Positions 27,594-37,462 of a stretch of 64,000 nt of DNA are shown piece by piece. The stretch lies in the NCBI RefSeq assembly GCF_000397205.1, contig NC_021237.1, positions 745,001 to 809,000 of the forward strand, given 5' to 3'. Within the stretch, counting starts at the first letter, position 1, and the number at the start of each line of letters is the position of its first letter. Made by a program: the position numbers and the translations under genes. The notes below the pieces were generated by a model. It saw only the letters and a program-made list of their open reading frames with translations. It was not told the DNA's origin and did no database searches. Origin of the DNA: Pseudomonas protegens CHA0 (GTDB lineage: Bacteria; Pseudomonadota; Gammaproteobacteria; Pseudomonadales; Pseudomonadaceae).

Positions 27594-28271
27594 CTACAGG
27601 TTCGAGACCTGGCGAAAACCGGAGTTGTAGGCGCATTGCCCGGCGTACTCGGGGCGTGCATCACAGGCCTTGAGGCAACCCTGGACGCCCTTGGGAAAGC
27701 GCGCCTCCACCGACATAGCGAAACCGTAGGTCGGCGTGGTCACCGCAAAGCTGCTGTTGCAGGCCACTTGCGTGCTGTAGGTGAAGGTCATGGCCTCGCG
27801 CCGGTCGTTGTGGGCGAAGGCCACCTCGAAGCTGTCGAGGCTGTTCCAGCCCGACAGCGGCAGCACTACAAAACGGTAGCGGGTGCTGTCCAGGCGTTGG
27901 CCGATGACCCGCAGATTCTTGCTCGATGAGTCGGCCTTGGGCGAAGGGTAGGGCAGGGCCAGCAGCGCCCGCGGGTCACCCACCACGCCCAGTTCGAAGC
28001 CGATACCTTTTTGGTAGAAGGGTATCTCCAGGGCCGGTGCGCCCTCGATCTTCACGTACTGGCTGGATGCATAGGGGCCGCGGGTTTCAGGCTTGTAGTC
28101 CGGCGCTTTGGCGAAGCTGACTTCAAGCTCCAGCACCGCGTCTGAGGCCTTGGCGTGCTCGGTGCGTATATCGCTGGGTTGCTCGCTGCCATGGCTGGCG
28201 CAACCGGCCAGCACCATGGCCGTAGTCAGTTGCAGCAGCTGTCGGGCGGGCCATGGACGTAGAACGGTCAT
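27594..28271 (-). CDS. putative lipoprotein, unknown function
   Basis: This 225-residue protein has a lipoprotein signal: hydrophobic LLQLTTAMVLAG followed by the lipobox cysteine (LAGC near residue 24). The mature part has no recognised domain; three cysteines near the end (GCLKACDARPEYAGQC) may form disulfides. Either GTG 28274 or ATG 28271 is the start; AAGGAG lies upstream of both. It follows the next gene by three bases and is likely co-transcribed. The protein should be membrane-anchored in the periplasm. Confidence 0.75.
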   Translation of the reverse strand: MTVLRPWPARQLLQLTTAMVLAGCASHGSEQPSDIRTEHAKASDAVLELEVSFAKAPDYKPETRGPYASSQYVKIEGAPALEIPFYQKGIGFELGVVGDPRALLALPYPSPKADSSSKNLRVIGQRLDSTRYRFVVLPLSGWNSLDSFEVAFAHNDRREAMTFTYSTQVACNSSFAVTTPTYGFAMSVEARFPKGVQGCLKACDARPEYAGQCAYNSGFRQVSNL

Positions 28272-28274
28272 CAC

Positions 28275-29183
28275 TCAATGCTCCTTCTTCAGCGGGCTGG
28301 AGTTCAGGCCCAGCCCCTTGAGCTGCCAGCTTCCCTGCACCTGCTGCCAGCTGAACTGGCGGCCGACCCAGTCCACCTGCAAGGCGTGATGCAGGCGGCT
28401 CTGGTCAATGCGCCGGCCTTCGTCCAGGGCCTTTCGCGCGCGGTCGCCGGCTTGGTTGAACAGGGGCCAGAGCTGGCTCAGGTTCAGCTCTTTGCTGATC
28501 GGCAACTGGGCATACACGCCCTGCTCCGCCGAACTGAGCAGCAGCCCTTCCTTGCCGAGGAACGCAGCACTGCTGTTGTCCGGCGACACCGACACCAGCA
28601 TGGCGTAGTGGGAGAACCCCCAGCCGGGCAGCCGCTCGTCGAACCACAGCACTTGCCCGGTGGAGGGCACCAGGGCCCGCGCGCCCTCGGGAAACAGCAG
28701 CAGGTCGCTGCGTCCGGGTTGCGGCTGGCCCCAGTCGGGTTCGCTCTTGCTCTTGACCGGGCTGAGGATGCGGGCCAGGGGCGTGTCGTTCTGCACGGCG
28801 ATCAGCACCGTGCCGACGCCCATCCATTCGATGGTGGTGGCCAGCAGTACCGGTTGCCCGCCCCGGGTCGCCCCGGTGGGTTTTACATCGGTGATCTGCC
28901 AGGCGTTCAGCGGCCGATAGAGCTGGCCCTTGTAGGTGATTTCCCGGGGGCTGCTGCCGTCCCGACGGTGGTACACCTTGAAGTCGCCAAAGCGCTCAAT
29001 GGATTCACTGGTCTTGTTCAGCAAGGCCTCGAGCTTGGCCTGGGGCGATTCGCCAGCCAGTGCCGGGAGGGGCATGAGCAGGAGCCCGGCCAGCAGGCAG
29101 GCCAGGCCGCGCCCGATCTGCGCAAGGCACAGGGCGCGCGCGGCGGCGGGGCCCGTGCCAGTGGGTCGTTGAAGAGTCTGCAT
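28275..29183 (-). CDS. putative exported protein, unknown function
   Basis: This 302-residue protein has a basic amino-terminal region, then a hydrophobic stretch LACLLAGLLLMPLPALAG ending near residue 43 that looks like a cleavable signal. The mature protein carries KTSESIERFGDFKVYHRRDG and FDERLPGWGFSHYAMLVSV. No known domain is recognised. The long leader suggests the real start could be an internal codon. It is immediately upstream of the lipoprotein gene, so the two may act together at the cell envelope. Confidence 0.7.
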   Translation of the reverse strand: MQTLQRPTGTGPAAARALCLAQIGRGLACLLAGLLLMPLPALAGESPQAKLEALLNKTSESIERFGDFKVYHRRDGSSPREITYKGQLYRPLNAWQITDVKPTGATRGGQPVLLATTIEWMGVGTVLIAVQNDTPLARILSPVKSKSEPDWGQPQPGRSDLLLFPEGARALVPSTGQVLWFDERLPGWGFSHYAMLVSVSPDNSSAAFLGKEGLLLSSAEQGVYAQLPISKELNLSQLWPLFNQAGDRARKALDEGRRIDQSRLHHALQVDWVGRQFSWQQVQGSWQLKGLGLNSSPLKKEH

Positions 29184-29221
29184 TCCGTTGCCTGTCGCTG
29201 GATGGGAGGGTGGCCGGGGCC

Positions 29222-29818
29222 CTAAGGGACCAGGTAGCCCCTGACCCCGGTGAAGATGATCTGCGCTGCCAGGGCGCAGACGAACAGCCCCATCAACCGG
29301 CTGACGATCTGCAAGCCCTGGTCGCCGAGGATGCGTTCGATGCGGTTGGACAGGTACAGCACCACCCCCACGGTGAGGCTGGCCAGGGCGATGCTGAGGA
29401 TGGCGGTGAGCTTGTCGTCCCAGTGCGGCTGGCTGACGCCCATCACCAGCAGGGCGCCGATGGTGCCCGGGCCCACGGTCAGGGGAATGGTCAGCGGGAC
29501 TATGGTCACGTCCTGCTGCACGTTGTCGGTCTGCACCGCCGATTTGCCCTGGGCCATGCCCAGGGCTGAGATGAACAGCACACTGCCGGCGCCGATGCGG
29601 AAGGCGTCCACGGTGATGCCGAACACGCCGAAGATCACCCGGCCGAACAGGTACAGCAGGATGCTGGAGACCAGGGTCGCCAGGGCCACTTTCCAGGCCA
29701 GGCGCCGGCGCTCCTTGAGCGAATAGCCGCGGGTCAGGCTGATGAAGCACGAGAGCACGAAGAAGGGGCTGTAGAGCACCAGCATCTTCAGGTAAACGCT
29801 GAACAGCACGTGGAGCAT
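29222..29818 (-). CDS. MarC-family inner-membrane protein
   Basis: This 198-residue integral membrane protein has six probable membrane segments. MarC hallmarks are FGITVDAFRIGAGSVLFISALGM and VPLTIPLTVGPGTIGALLV. The family is widespread but its transport substrate or role is unknown; the older link to multiple antibiotic resistance was withdrawn, as I recall. It lies 64 bases downstream of retS on the same strand, as I remember for the neighbour of retS in P. aeruginosa. Confidence 0.92.
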   Translation of the reverse strand: MLHVLFSVYLKMLVLYSPFFVLSCFISLTRGYSLKERRRLAWKVALATLVSSILLYLFGRVIFGVFGITVDAFRIGAGSVLFISALGMAQGKSAVQTDNVQQDVTIVPLTIPLTVGPGTIGALLVMGVSQPHWDDKLTAILSIALASLTVGVVLYLSNRIERILGDQGLQIVSRLMGLFVCALAAQIIFTGVRGYLVP

Positions 29819-29882
29819 GGTGGGAGCTCACGACTAAAGGAGGGCGAGCGAGAGTTTAACAGGCGCCGCAGAGCCTGTCGGC

Positions 29883-32669
29883 TCAACTGGTGTGCGCGGT
29901 GCTGCGCTCGCGCAGGTCGCGCTGGGTCACCCAGTGTTCCACCAGTTCCCGCAGTTGCGAGAGCTCCACGGGCTTGGCCATGTGCCCATCCATGCCGGCC
30001 TGGCGCGCGCGCTCCTTGTGCTCGGCGAGGATGTGCGCGGTGAGCGCCACCACCGGGGTACGCACCCGCTGGTTGCCGACTTCCCAGGCGCGCAGTTGCT
30101 GGGTGGCGGAGAAGCCGTCGAGCACCGGCATTTCGCAGTCCATCAGTACCAGGTCGTAGCGGTTGGCTTTCATTGCCTGCAAGGCTTCCTCGCCGTTGCT
30201 GGCGGTATCGGGCTGCAGGTTGAGCTTGCCGAGCATGCCGCGGATGACCTTGGTGGAAATACTGTTGTCCTCGGCCACCAGGATGCGGAAGTCGCTGGGC
30301 ACGGTGACTGGCGCCGGGGCCGGGGCAGCGTGCGCCGGCTGGTTGTAGGGGGCGGCGGGGGCCTTGTCGCGCTGATTGAGTTCGTCCGCCAGGGTGGTCT
30401 TGAGGGTGTAGCCGGCCACTGGCTTGGCGAGGATGCGCTTGATCCCGGCATTGCGTGCAATCACCTTGCTCGGCGCATTGCTGATGCCGGTGAGCATGAT
30501 CAGCAGGATGTCGTGGTTCAGGCTCGGGTCTTCCTTGATCTTCGCCGCCAGTTGCATGCCGGTCATGCCGGGCATGTTCTGGTCCAGCAATACCACGTCG
30601 AAGTAGTCCCGCAGGTGCGCCTTGGTGCGTAGCAGGGCCAGGGCTTCCTTGCCCGATGGCACGGCGCTGACGTTCAGGCCCCAGGCACTGCACTGCTGTA
30701 CCAGCACCTTGCGGCAGGTGTCGTTGTCGTCCACCACCAGTACCCGCGCGCCCTGCAGGGGGCCGTCGAGGTCGGCGGTCGGGTGTTCCAGGCGCTCGGC
30801 ATCCAGGGGCAGGGTCAGCCACAGGGTGCTGCCCTGGTTGGTGCCGCTCTTGATGCCGAACTCGCCATGCATCAGCAGGATCAGTTGACGGGCGATCACC
30901 AGCCCCAGGTTGCCCCCCAGGCGGGTGGTGGCGAGGAAGTTCTTGCTGTGCAGCTCGGTGTGCAGCAGGGCTTCGCGCTCTTCGGCCTCCATCGGCTGGC
31001 CGCTGTCCTGCACGGCGATGCGCAGGCGCGGTTTGCTGCTGCGCTCGTCGAGGGCGACGACGATCAGCACTTCGCCTTCATCGGTCTTCTTCAGGGCATT
31101 TTCCAACAGGCTCAGCAGGGCCTGGCGCAGGCGTGTCGGGTCACCGCTGATGACCCGTGGCACCTGGGGCTGGATGAAACTGATCAGCTCGACGTTCTGC
31201 TGTTCGGCCTTGGCCCGGAAGATGCTCAGGCAGTCTTCGATCAGGGCGTTGAGGTCGAACTGCACATCGTCCAGTTCGATCTGCCCGGACTCCAGCTTGG
31301 AGATGTCGAGGATCTCGTTGATCAGGGTCAGCAGCTCGTTGCCGGCACTGTGGATGGTCTGCACGTAATCGCGCTGCTTGACCGACAGCGGGGTGCCCAG
31401 CAGCAGCTCGGTCATGCCCAGCACGCCATTCATCGGGGTGCGGATCTCGTGGCTGATCTTGGCCAGGAACTCGGCCTTGGCATTGACCTCGGCGGTGCTG
31501 GCGGCCAGGTCGCGGCTGACGCTGAAGCGGTTCTCGGTGATGTTGCGCTGGCGCTCGCCCAGGGCAATGCTCATCAGCAGCCCGGCGATGCACACCACGC
31601 TCAAGAGGGTGACGATCAGGCCTTGCGGGGCCACCAGGGTCAGCCCCAGCAGGGCCGGCAGGATCACCAGGGTGCCGAGGTTGAAGATCACCATGGCGGC
31701 GACGAACAGGCGCGCCGGGCGATAGCCCTTGTGCCAGTGATAGCCACCGACGAACAGCATGCTCAGGCCGGCCAGGGCCACCAGGCCGTAGGTGATGATG
31801 TTCAGCGGCAGGGTATCGACGAACAGCAGCAACAGGCCGAACAGGCTGATCAGCAGGATGTTGCCCAGCAGCAGGCGGTTCAGTGGATGGGCGCCCAGGG
31901 GGGCGAAAAAGCGGTAGGCGAACATCATCCCGCAGGGCGCGGTCAGCAGCAGGGCGATATAGGCCCCCGGCGTCTGCAGGGCTTCCCAGGCCGGGAGCCA
32001 GGGCCCGAACAGGTTCAGCAGCATCAGCAGGCTGAGGGTCAGCAGCCCTTCGCAGGCTGCCAGCCACAGGCTGCTGCGCGAACGGGTGTAGGCGAAGCGG
32101 GTGAGGTTGTGCAGGATCAGCATCGCCAGGCAGCCGAAGAGCAGGCCGTAGATCAGCGTCTGGCTCTGGTCGGCCGCGCCCATCACCGCCGATTGCAGGG
32201 TGATGAAGGGGCGCAGCTCGTGTTCGGACACCAGGCGTACATAGACGTCCAGTGGCTTGGCGCTTTGCGGCAGCGGCAGCATGAAGTCGCTGCTGGGCAG
32301 GGGCTTTTGCGCCTGCGACGGGCCGGAGCCGGTGTTCACTTGCTCGATCAGCTTGTCGCCTTCGAGCACGTAGAGGTTCAGGTGGGACAGGTCGGGGGCG
32401 AAGATCCGCAGGATCTGCTCATGGGTTCCCGGTTGCAGCTTGAAGCGTAGCCACAGGGCGCCATCGGGCTCGGCGGCGGTGAGCTTGTCCAGCTCGATCG
32501 GGCTGAACTGGTTGGTGTAGCGTGGGGAGCGGATGTCACTGAGCTGCAGGTCGGCCTGTTCGTCGAGCAAAACCGCCCAGCCACTGCCTTGAGCGGCCAG
32601 GGCCGGGTTCAAGCAGAGCAGGGTCAGCAAGGTGACGGTGAAGCCTAGGGCAATCCTGAGCCAGCGCAC
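29883..32669 (-). CDS. retS: hybrid sensor kinase RetS
   Basis: This 928-residue protein has a signal peptide, a periplasmic 7TMR-DISMED2 domain (about 30-165), seven membrane helices (about 170-370), a HisKA domain with His407 in [15 protein letters not shown], an ATPase domain and two receivers with phospho-acceptor Asp696 (LLDQNMP) and Asp844 (LMDCEMP). The ATPase G1 box reads DSGQP instead of DxGxG, so kinase activity is doubtful. In known pseudomonads RetS binds GacS and blocks the Gac/Rsm cascade, favouring motility over biofilm. Identity is supported by domain order and by marC and purD on either side. Confidence 0.95.
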   Translation of the reverse strand: MRWLRIALGFTVTLLTLLCLNPALAAQGSGWAVLLDEQADLQLSDIRSPRYTNQFSPIELDKLTAAEPDGALWLRFKLQPGTHEQILRIFAPDLSHLNLYVLEGDKLIEQVNTGSGPSQAQKPLPSSDFMLPLPQSAKPLDVYVRLVSEHELRPFITLQSAVMGAADQSQTLIYGLLFGCLAMLILHNLTRFAYTRSRSSLWLAACEGLLTLSLLMLLNLFGPWLPAWEALQTPGAYIALLLTAPCGMMFAYRFFAPLGAHPLNRLLLGNILLISLFGLLLLFVDTLPLNIITYGLVALAGLSMLFVGGYHWHKGYRPARLFVAAMVIFNLGTLVILPALLGLTLVAPQGLIVTLLSVVCIAGLLMSIALGERQRNITENRFSVSRDLAASTAEVNAKAEFLAKISHEIRTPMNGVLGMTELLLGTPLSVKQRDYVQTIHSAGNELLTLINEILDISKLESGQIELDDVQFDLNALIEDCLSIFRAKAEQQNVELISFIQPQVPRVISGDPTRLRQALLSLLENALKKTDEGEVLIVVALDERSSKPRLRIAVQDSGQPMEAEEREALLHTELHSKNFLATTRLGGNLGLVIARQLILLMHGEFGIKSGTNQGSTLWLTLPLDAERLEHPTADLDGPLQGARVLVVDDNDTCRKVLVQQCSAWGLNVSAVPSGKEALALLRTKAHLRDYFDVVLLDQNMPGMTGMQLAAKIKEDPSLNHDILLIMLTGISNAPSKVIARNAGIKRILAKPVAGYTLKTTLADELNQRDKAPAAPYNQPAHAAPAPAPVTVPSDFRILVAEDNSISTKVIRGMLGKLNLQPDTASNGEEALQAMKANRYDLVLMDCEMPVLDGFSATQQLRAWEVGNQRVRTPVVALTAHILAEHKERARQAGMDGHMAKPVELSQLRELVEHWVTQRDLRERSTAHTS

Positions 32670-32767
32670 GGCGAAATCCCTTCGTTGGTTGATGCCTGAT
32701 TATAACTATGCGCGGCGTAATGACCGCACGGCAAGGGCGTGTGCCCTTGCCGGGGTCAACGACAGCC

Positions 32768-34057
32768 TTACTCCTGGCCGCGCTCGCGGGCAATGGCGCG
32801 GTAGCCGATGTCCTTGCGGTAGAAGCAGCCCTGCCAGTCGATCTCGGCCGCCAGGCGGTAGGCCTGTTGCTGAGCCGCGTCGACGCTGTCACCCATGGCG
32901 GTAGCGCACAGTACCCGGCCGCCGGAGGTCACGACCTGGCCATCCTTGAGTGCGGTACCGGCGTGGAACACCTTGCCTTCCAGTGCTGCCGCGGCGTCCA
33001 GGCCAGTGATGGCCGCGCCCTTGGCGTAGTCACCAGGATAGCCGCCTGCCGCCAGAACGATACCCAGGCTCGGGCGTGGGTCCCACTGCGCTTCGACCTT
33101 GTCCAGGGCCTGGGCCAGGGCGGCTTCCACCAGCAGCACCAGGCTCGATTGCAGGCGCAGCATCACCGGTTGGGTTTCCGGGTCGCCGAAGCGGCAGTTG
33201 AACTCGATGACTTTCGGGTTGCCGGCCTTGTCGATCATCAGCCCGGCATAGAGGAAGCCGGTGTAGACGTTGCCTTCCTCGGCCATGCCGCGCACGGTGG
33301 GCCAGATCACCAGATCCATCACCCGCTGGTGCACTTCTGAAGTGACCACCGGTGCCGGGGAGTAGGCGCCCATGCCACCGGTATTGGGGCCAGTGTCGCC
33401 GTCGCCGACGCGCTTGTGGTCCTGGCTGGTGGCCATGGGCAGCACGTTCTTGCCGTCGACCATGACGATGAAGCTGGCTTCCTCGCCGTCGAGGAACTCC
33501 TCGATCACCACGCGGGAACCGGCGTCGCCGAAGGCATTGCCGGCGAGCATGTCGCGCACCGCTTCCTCGGCTTCGGCCAGGGTCATGGCCACGATCACGC
33601 CTTTGCCGGCGGCCAGGCCGTCGGCCTTGATCACGATCGGGGCGCCTTTTTCACGCAGGTAAGCCAGGGCCGGCTCGATCTCGGTGAAGTTCTGATAGTC
33701 GGCAGTAGGGATCTTGTGGCGGGCGAGGAAATCCTTGGTGAAGGCTTTCGAACCTTCCAGCTGCGCAGCACCGGCCGTCGGGCCGAAGCAGTCCAGGCCA
33801 CGGGAGCGGAACAGGTCGACCACGCCAGCCACCAGCGGCACTTCCGGGCCGACGATGGTCAGGGACACATTCTTCTGAGCAAAGTCTGCAAGCTGCTCCA
33901 GGGCCAGGACGTCGATGGCGACGTTCTCGCACTTGGCCTCGATGGCGGTGCCGGCGTTGCCTGGGGCGACGAACACTTTCTGAACCCGTGGGTCCTGAGC
34001 GACTTTCCAGGCCAGAGCGTGTTCACGACCGCCGCTACCAATGATCAGTACATTCAT
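32768..34057 (-). CDS. purD: phosphoribosylamine-glycine ligase PurD
   Basis: This is a 429-residue enzyme of purine synthesis (GAR synthetase), joining glycine to phosphoribosylamine with ATP. It starts MNVLIIGSGGREHALAWKV, a PurD hallmark, and has the ATP-grasp region with IVIKADGLAAGKGVIVAMTL and the FNCRFGDPETQPVMLR signature. Length equals the E. coli enzyme. It lies downstream of purH with a large hairpin in between. ATG 34057 is chosen by the family start. Confidence 0.97.
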   Translation of the reverse strand: MNVLIIGSGGREHALAWKVAQDPRVQKVFVAPGNAGTAIEAKCENVAIDVLALEQLADFAQKNVSLTIVGPEVPLVAGVVDLFRSRGLDCFGPTAGAAQLEGSKAFTKDFLARHKIPTADYQNFTEIEPALAYLREKGAPIVIKADGLAAGKGVIVAMTLAEAEEAVRDMLAGNAFGDAGSRVVIEEFLDGEEASFIVMVDGKNVLPMATSQDHKRVGDGDTGPNTGGMGAYSPAPVVTSEVHQRVMDLVIWPTVRGMAEEGNVYTGFLYAGLMIDKAGNPKVIEFNCRFGDPETQPVMLRLQSSLVLLVEAALAQALDKVEAQWDPRPSLGIVLAAGGYPGDYAKGAAITGLDAAAALEGKVFHAGTALKDGQVVTSGGRVLCATAMGDSVDAAQQQAYRLAAEIDWQGCFYRKDIGYRAIARERGQE

Positions 34058-34147
34058 TTCAAAAACCTCGGATGACGCTAATTCTGTTTTGGAACCTGAA
34101 GAGCTGGACGCCTCAGGAGGTTGCAATGACAGTGGTAGATGCAAGGC

Positions 34148-34207
34148 GGAGCCCACCTCGATGAGCGCAGTTGCCTGTTGGCAATGAGCATCATCGAGGT
34201 GGGCTCC
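34148..34207. repeat. long hairpin between purH and purD
   Basis: GGAGCCCACCTCGATGA (34148-34164) and its exact complement TCATCGAGGTGGGCTCC (34191-34207) form a 17-bp perfect stem. The 26-base interior holds a second small stem, TTGCC-TGTT-GGCAA (34171-34184). No T-run follows on the minus strand, so it is not a standard terminator. It lies 40 bases after the purH stop and 91 bases before purD. Confidence 0.85.
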
Positions 34208-34246
34208 AACGCAGCAGATGCCGGTGTCAGTGCGACCGTTGTCGTA

Positions 34247-35854
34247 TCAGTGACGGAAGTGGCGCATGCCGGTGAACACCATGGCAATGCCCGCTTCGTC
34301 GGCCGCGGCAATCACTTCGTTGTCACGCATCGAGCCGCCGGGCTGGATCACTGCGGTGATGCCGACCTTGGCGGCGTTGTCCAGGCCGTCGCGGAACGGG
34401 AAGAACGCGTCGGAGGCCATGACCGAACCGGCGACTTGCAAGCCGGCGTGCTCGGCCTTGATGGCGGCGATTCGCGCGGAGTTCACGCGGCTCATCTGGC
34501 CGGCGCCGACACCGATGGTCTGGCGGTTCTTGGCGTAGACGATGGCGTTGGACTTGACGTACTTGGCGACTTTCCAGGCGAAGATCAGGTCGTTGATCTC
34601 TTGCTCGGTCGGGGCGCGCTTGGTCACGACTTTCAGGTCATCGGCACTGATCATGCCGATGTCGCGGCTCTGCACCAGCAGGCCGCCGTTGACGCGCTTG
34701 TAATCCCAGGCCGCAGCGCGCTCAGCCGACCACTGGCCGCAGGCCAGCAGGCGCACGTTGGCCTTGGCAGCGACAATGGCGCGGGCTTCTTCGCTGACGC
34801 TCGGGGCAATGATCACTTCGACGAACTGACGCTCGACGATGGCCTTGGCGGTGGCTGCATCCAGCTCGCGGTTGAAGGCGATGATGCCGCCGAAGGCCGA
34901 TTCGGTGTCGGTGGCGTAGGCCAGTTCGTACGCCTGGCGGATACCGCCTTCAGCGTCCGGGCTGACCGCCACGCCGCACGGGTTGGCGTGCTTGACGATG
35001 ACGCAGGCCGGCTTGACGAAGCTCTTCACGCATTCCAGCGCGGCGTCGGTGTCGGCCACGTTGTTGTAGGACAGTTCTTTGCCTTGCAGTTGGGTCGCGG
35101 TGGCGATGCCGACTTCAGCAGGCTTGGCCTCAACGTAGAACGCCGCGCTCTGGTGCGGGTTCTCGCCGTAGCGCATTTCCTGGGCCTTGATGAACTGGCT
35201 GTTGAAGGTGCGCGGGAATTCGCTGCGGCCGGATGTCGAGAGGGTTTCGGCGGCCTGGTTCACGGTGCCCATGTAGTTGGCGATCATGCCGTCGTACGCA
35301 GCGGTGTGTTCGAAGGCCTTGAGCATCAGGTCGAAGCGCTGGGCGTAAGTCAGGCCACCGGCCTTGAGGCTTTCCAGGACGCCGGCGTAGTCGCTGGCAT
35401 TGACCACGATGGCCACGTCCTTATGGTTCTTGGCCGCCGAGCGGACCATGGTCGGGCCGCCGATGTCGATGTTCTCGATGGCGGTCGGCAGGTCGCAGCC
35501 TGGCTTGTTGATGGTGGCTTCGAACGGGTAGAGGTTGACCGCGACCAGGTCGATCGGCTTGATCCCGTGCTCGTTCATGATGGCGTCGTCAATGCCGCGA
35601 CGGCCGAGGATACCGCCGTGGATTTTCGGGTGCAGGGTCTTCACCCGGCCATCCATCATTTCCGCGAAACCGGTGTAATCCGCGACTTCCACTGCGGACA
35701 CGCCGTTGTCCTGCAGCAGTTTGAAGGTCCCGCCGGTGGAGAGGATCTCCACACCAAGGGCTTCCAGCTCCTTGGCGAATTCGAGGATCCCGGTCTTGTC
35801 GGAAACACTGATCAAGGCGCGGCGGATCGGCAGGCGGGTAGTCTGGTCGGTCAT
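34247..35854 (-). CDS. purH: bifunctional AICAR formyltransferase/IMP cyclohydrolase PurH
   Basis: This 535-residue enzyme does the last two steps of IMP synthesis. The amino-terminal cyclohydrolase part has [20 protein letters not shown] and [16 protein letters not shown]; the carboxy-terminal formyltransferase part includes [12 protein letters not shown] and [14 protein letters not shown] start at ATG 35854, matching the family; the in-frame upstream ATG is within the fis terminator region. Transcription follows fis, and purD is next. Confidence 0.97.
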   Translation of the reverse strand: MTDQTTRLPIRRALISVSDKTGILEFAKELEALGVEILSTGGTFKLLQDNGVSAVEVADYTGFAEMMDGRVKTLHPKIHGGILGRRGIDDAIMNEHGIKPIDLVAVNLYPFEATINKPGCDLPTAIENIDIGGPTMVRSAAKNHKDVAIVVNASDYAGVLESLKAGGLTYAQRFDLMLKAFEHTAAYDGMIANYMGTVNQAAETLSTSGRSEFPRTFNSQFIKAQEMRYGENPHQSAAFYVEAKPAEVGIATATQLQGKELSYNNVADTDAALECVKSFVKPACVIVKHANPCGVAVSPDAEGGIRQAYELAYATDTESAFGGIIAFNRELDAATAKAIVERQFVEVIIAPSVSEEARAIVAAKANVRLLACGQWSAERAAAWDYKRVNGGLLVQSRDIGMISADDLKVVTKRAPTEQEINDLIFAWKVAKYVKSNAIVYAKNRQTIGVGAGQMSRVNSARIAAIKAEHAGLQVAGSVMASDAFFPFRDGLDNAAKVGITAVIQPGGSMRDNEVIAAADEAGIAMVFTGMRHFRH

Positions 35855-35885
35855 CTCAATTTCCATCAAAAGCAAAGGAGTCAGC

Positions 35886-35919
35886 AAAAAAGGCGACCGT
35901 TTTTTACGCGGGCGCCTTT
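35886..35919 (-). terminator. rho-independent terminator after fis
   Basis: On the minus strand AAAGGCG (35919-35913) pairs with CGCCTTT (35895-35889), with an inner CCG/CGG stem, and a T-rich tail follows directly. It lies 17 bases past the fis stop, between fis and purH, so purH-purD probably also have a promoter of their own. Confidence 0.75.
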
Positions 35920-35936
35920 CTGGTTTGATTGAATGC

Positions 35937-36257
35937 TTACAGCAAATCGTACTGCTTGAGTTTCTTGCGCAGGGTACCGCGGTTCAGACCCAGGAGTTCG
36001 CTGGCCTTGGTCTGGTTGCCCTTGACGTAGTTCATCACGCTTTCGAGCAACGGAGCCTCGACTTCGGAGAGCACCAGGTTGTACACGTCCGTGACGGCAG
36101 CGCCCTCAAGGTGGGCGAAATAATTGTGCAGCGCCTTCTCGACACTCCCGCGAAGGGTCTGGCCTTCTTCGCTGGGTGTATTGAGGTGCTGTTTCAAATT
36201 CACGTTGTCGCTCACGGGTGTTGTTCCACTCACTAAAGTCTCGGTCATCATCGTCAT
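35937..36257 (-). CDS. fis: DNA-binding protein Fis
   Basis: This 106-residue nucleoid protein has the Fis helix-turn-helix at its end ([27 protein letters not shown]), and the central [16 protein letters not shown] helix. Fis bends DNA and activates rRNA and other growth-phase genes. ATG 36257 overlaps the dusB stop (ATGA), which supports coupling; a second ATG at 36251 would give the shorter form. dusB-fis pairing is ancient and conserved in gamma-proteobacteria. Confidence 0.97.
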   Translation of the reverse strand: MTMMTETLVSGTTPVSDNVNLKQHLNTPSEEGQTLRGSVEKALHNYFAHLEGAAVTDVYNLVLSEVEAPLLESVMNYVKGNQTKASELLGLNRGTLRKKLKQYDLL

Positions 36258-37267
36258 GCGGCCACCCCCTCTCCGTCCCCTGTTTCCAGGCTCTTGTAAC
36301 GTCCGGCAAAGAACTCACGAACGTTGGCGCATTGTGCTTCCGTATCTTCCAAACGATTGAAGTGGGCGCGAAACTCCCTGGCGCCCGGCAGGGTTGCGAG
36401 ATACCAGCCCACATGCTTGCGCGCAATGCGTACGCCCATGACATCTCCATAGAAGGCATGCAGCGCGGCCAGGTGCTCTAGCAGAATACGTTCCACCTCG
36501 AACAGCTCCGGTGCCGGGAGGGTTTCACCGGTACTGAGGAAGTGTTCGATCTCACGAAAAATCCATGGCCGCCCCTGGGCGGCCCGGCCGATCAACAGCC
36601 CGTCGGCGCCGGTGGCGTGCAACACCCGCCGGGCCTTTTCCGGCGAGTCGATATCGCCATTGGCAAAGACCGGGATCGACACCGCCTGCTTGATCGCGGC
36701 AATGGTGTCGTACTCGGCTTCACCGGTGTACAGGTCGGCCCGGGTCCGACCATGGACCGCCAGTGCCGTGATGCCGGCCTGCTCGGCGATCTTCGCCACC
36801 GTCAGGCCGTTCTTGTTCTCCCGGTCCCAGCCGGTGCGGATCTTCAGGGTGACCGGTACATCCACAGCGGCCACTACTGCCTGGAGAATCTCGTTGACCA
36901 GGGCTTCGTCCTTCAGCAACGCGGAGCCGGCGGCCTTGTTGCAGACCTTCTTGGCCGGGCAACCCATGTTGATATCAATAATCTGTGCGCCCAACTCGAC
37001 GTTGGCGCGGGCGGCGTCTGCCAGCATCTGTGCATCACCCCCGGCAATCTGCACCGAGCGGGGCTCGGGATCGCCTTCGTGGATCATGCGCAACCGCGAT
37101 TTGCGGCTGTTCCACAAGCTCATGTCGCTGGTGACCATTTCCGAGACTACAAGGCCCGCGCCCAATTGCTTGCAAAGCTGACGAAAGGGCTGGTCTGTAA
37201 CCCCCGCCATCGGGGCGAGAATCAAACCGTTGTGCACTGTATATGGGCCGATGCGTACCGCCGACAT
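36254..37267 (-). CDS. dusB: tRNA-dihydrouridine synthase DusB
   Basis: This 337-residue FMN enzyme reduces specific uridines in tRNA to dihydrouridine. It has the [18 protein letters not shown] start, the [21 protein letters not shown] motif with the catalytic cysteine, and [20 protein letters not shown] followed by IPVFANGDI. It is the first gene of the dusB-fis transcript, with a plausible promoter 50-80 bases upstream. Length is normal. Confidence 0.97.
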   Translation of the reverse strand: MSAVRIGPYTVHNGLILAPMAGVTDQPFRQLCKQLGAGLVVSEMVTSDMSLWNSRKSRLRMIHEGDPEPRSVQIAGGDAQMLADAARANVELGAQIIDINMGCPAKKVCNKAAGSALLKDEALVNEILQAVVAAVDVPVTLKIRTGWDRENKNGLTVAKIAEQAGITALAVHGRTRADLYTGEAEYDTIAAIKQAVSIPVFANGDIDSPEKARRVLHATGADGLLIGRAAQGRPWIFREIEHFLSTGETLPAPELFEVERILLEHLAALHAFYGDVMGVRIARKHVGWYLATLPGAREFRAHFNRLEDTEAQCANVREFFAGRYKSLETGDGEGVAA

Positions 37268-37318
37268 AGGACTTCCCTGTTGTGGGGCCGGATCATGAGA
37301 GTTCGAAAAAGGGTTGGC

Positions 37319-37347
37319 ATGATACCCGCTCTCGATGACCGGATAAA
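37319..37347 (-). promoter_or_regulatory. sigma-70-type promoter for dusB-fis
   Basis: On the minus strand TTTATC (37347-37342), 17 bases, then TATCAT (37324-37319). The -10 is good, the -35 is weak. The transcript would start about 45 bases before the dusB ATG. A weak -35 is common at fis operons, which depend on growth-rate control. Confidence 0.5.
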
Positions 37348-37462
37348 GGCTGAATTGGATAAAATCTGAACAGTTCTTCTGTAACGTCCTGGGAGCAATC
37401 CAGGCGAAACAGTCATAAAACTGTCGTTAATCCAGAGTCGTCCGTGAACTTGTGCAGCCGAT

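Noticed and set aside
30783..32450. A 555-codon plus-strand frame opposite retS
   Set aside because: Extremely Gln/His/Gly-rich, antisense to retS, no ribosome-binding site or domain.
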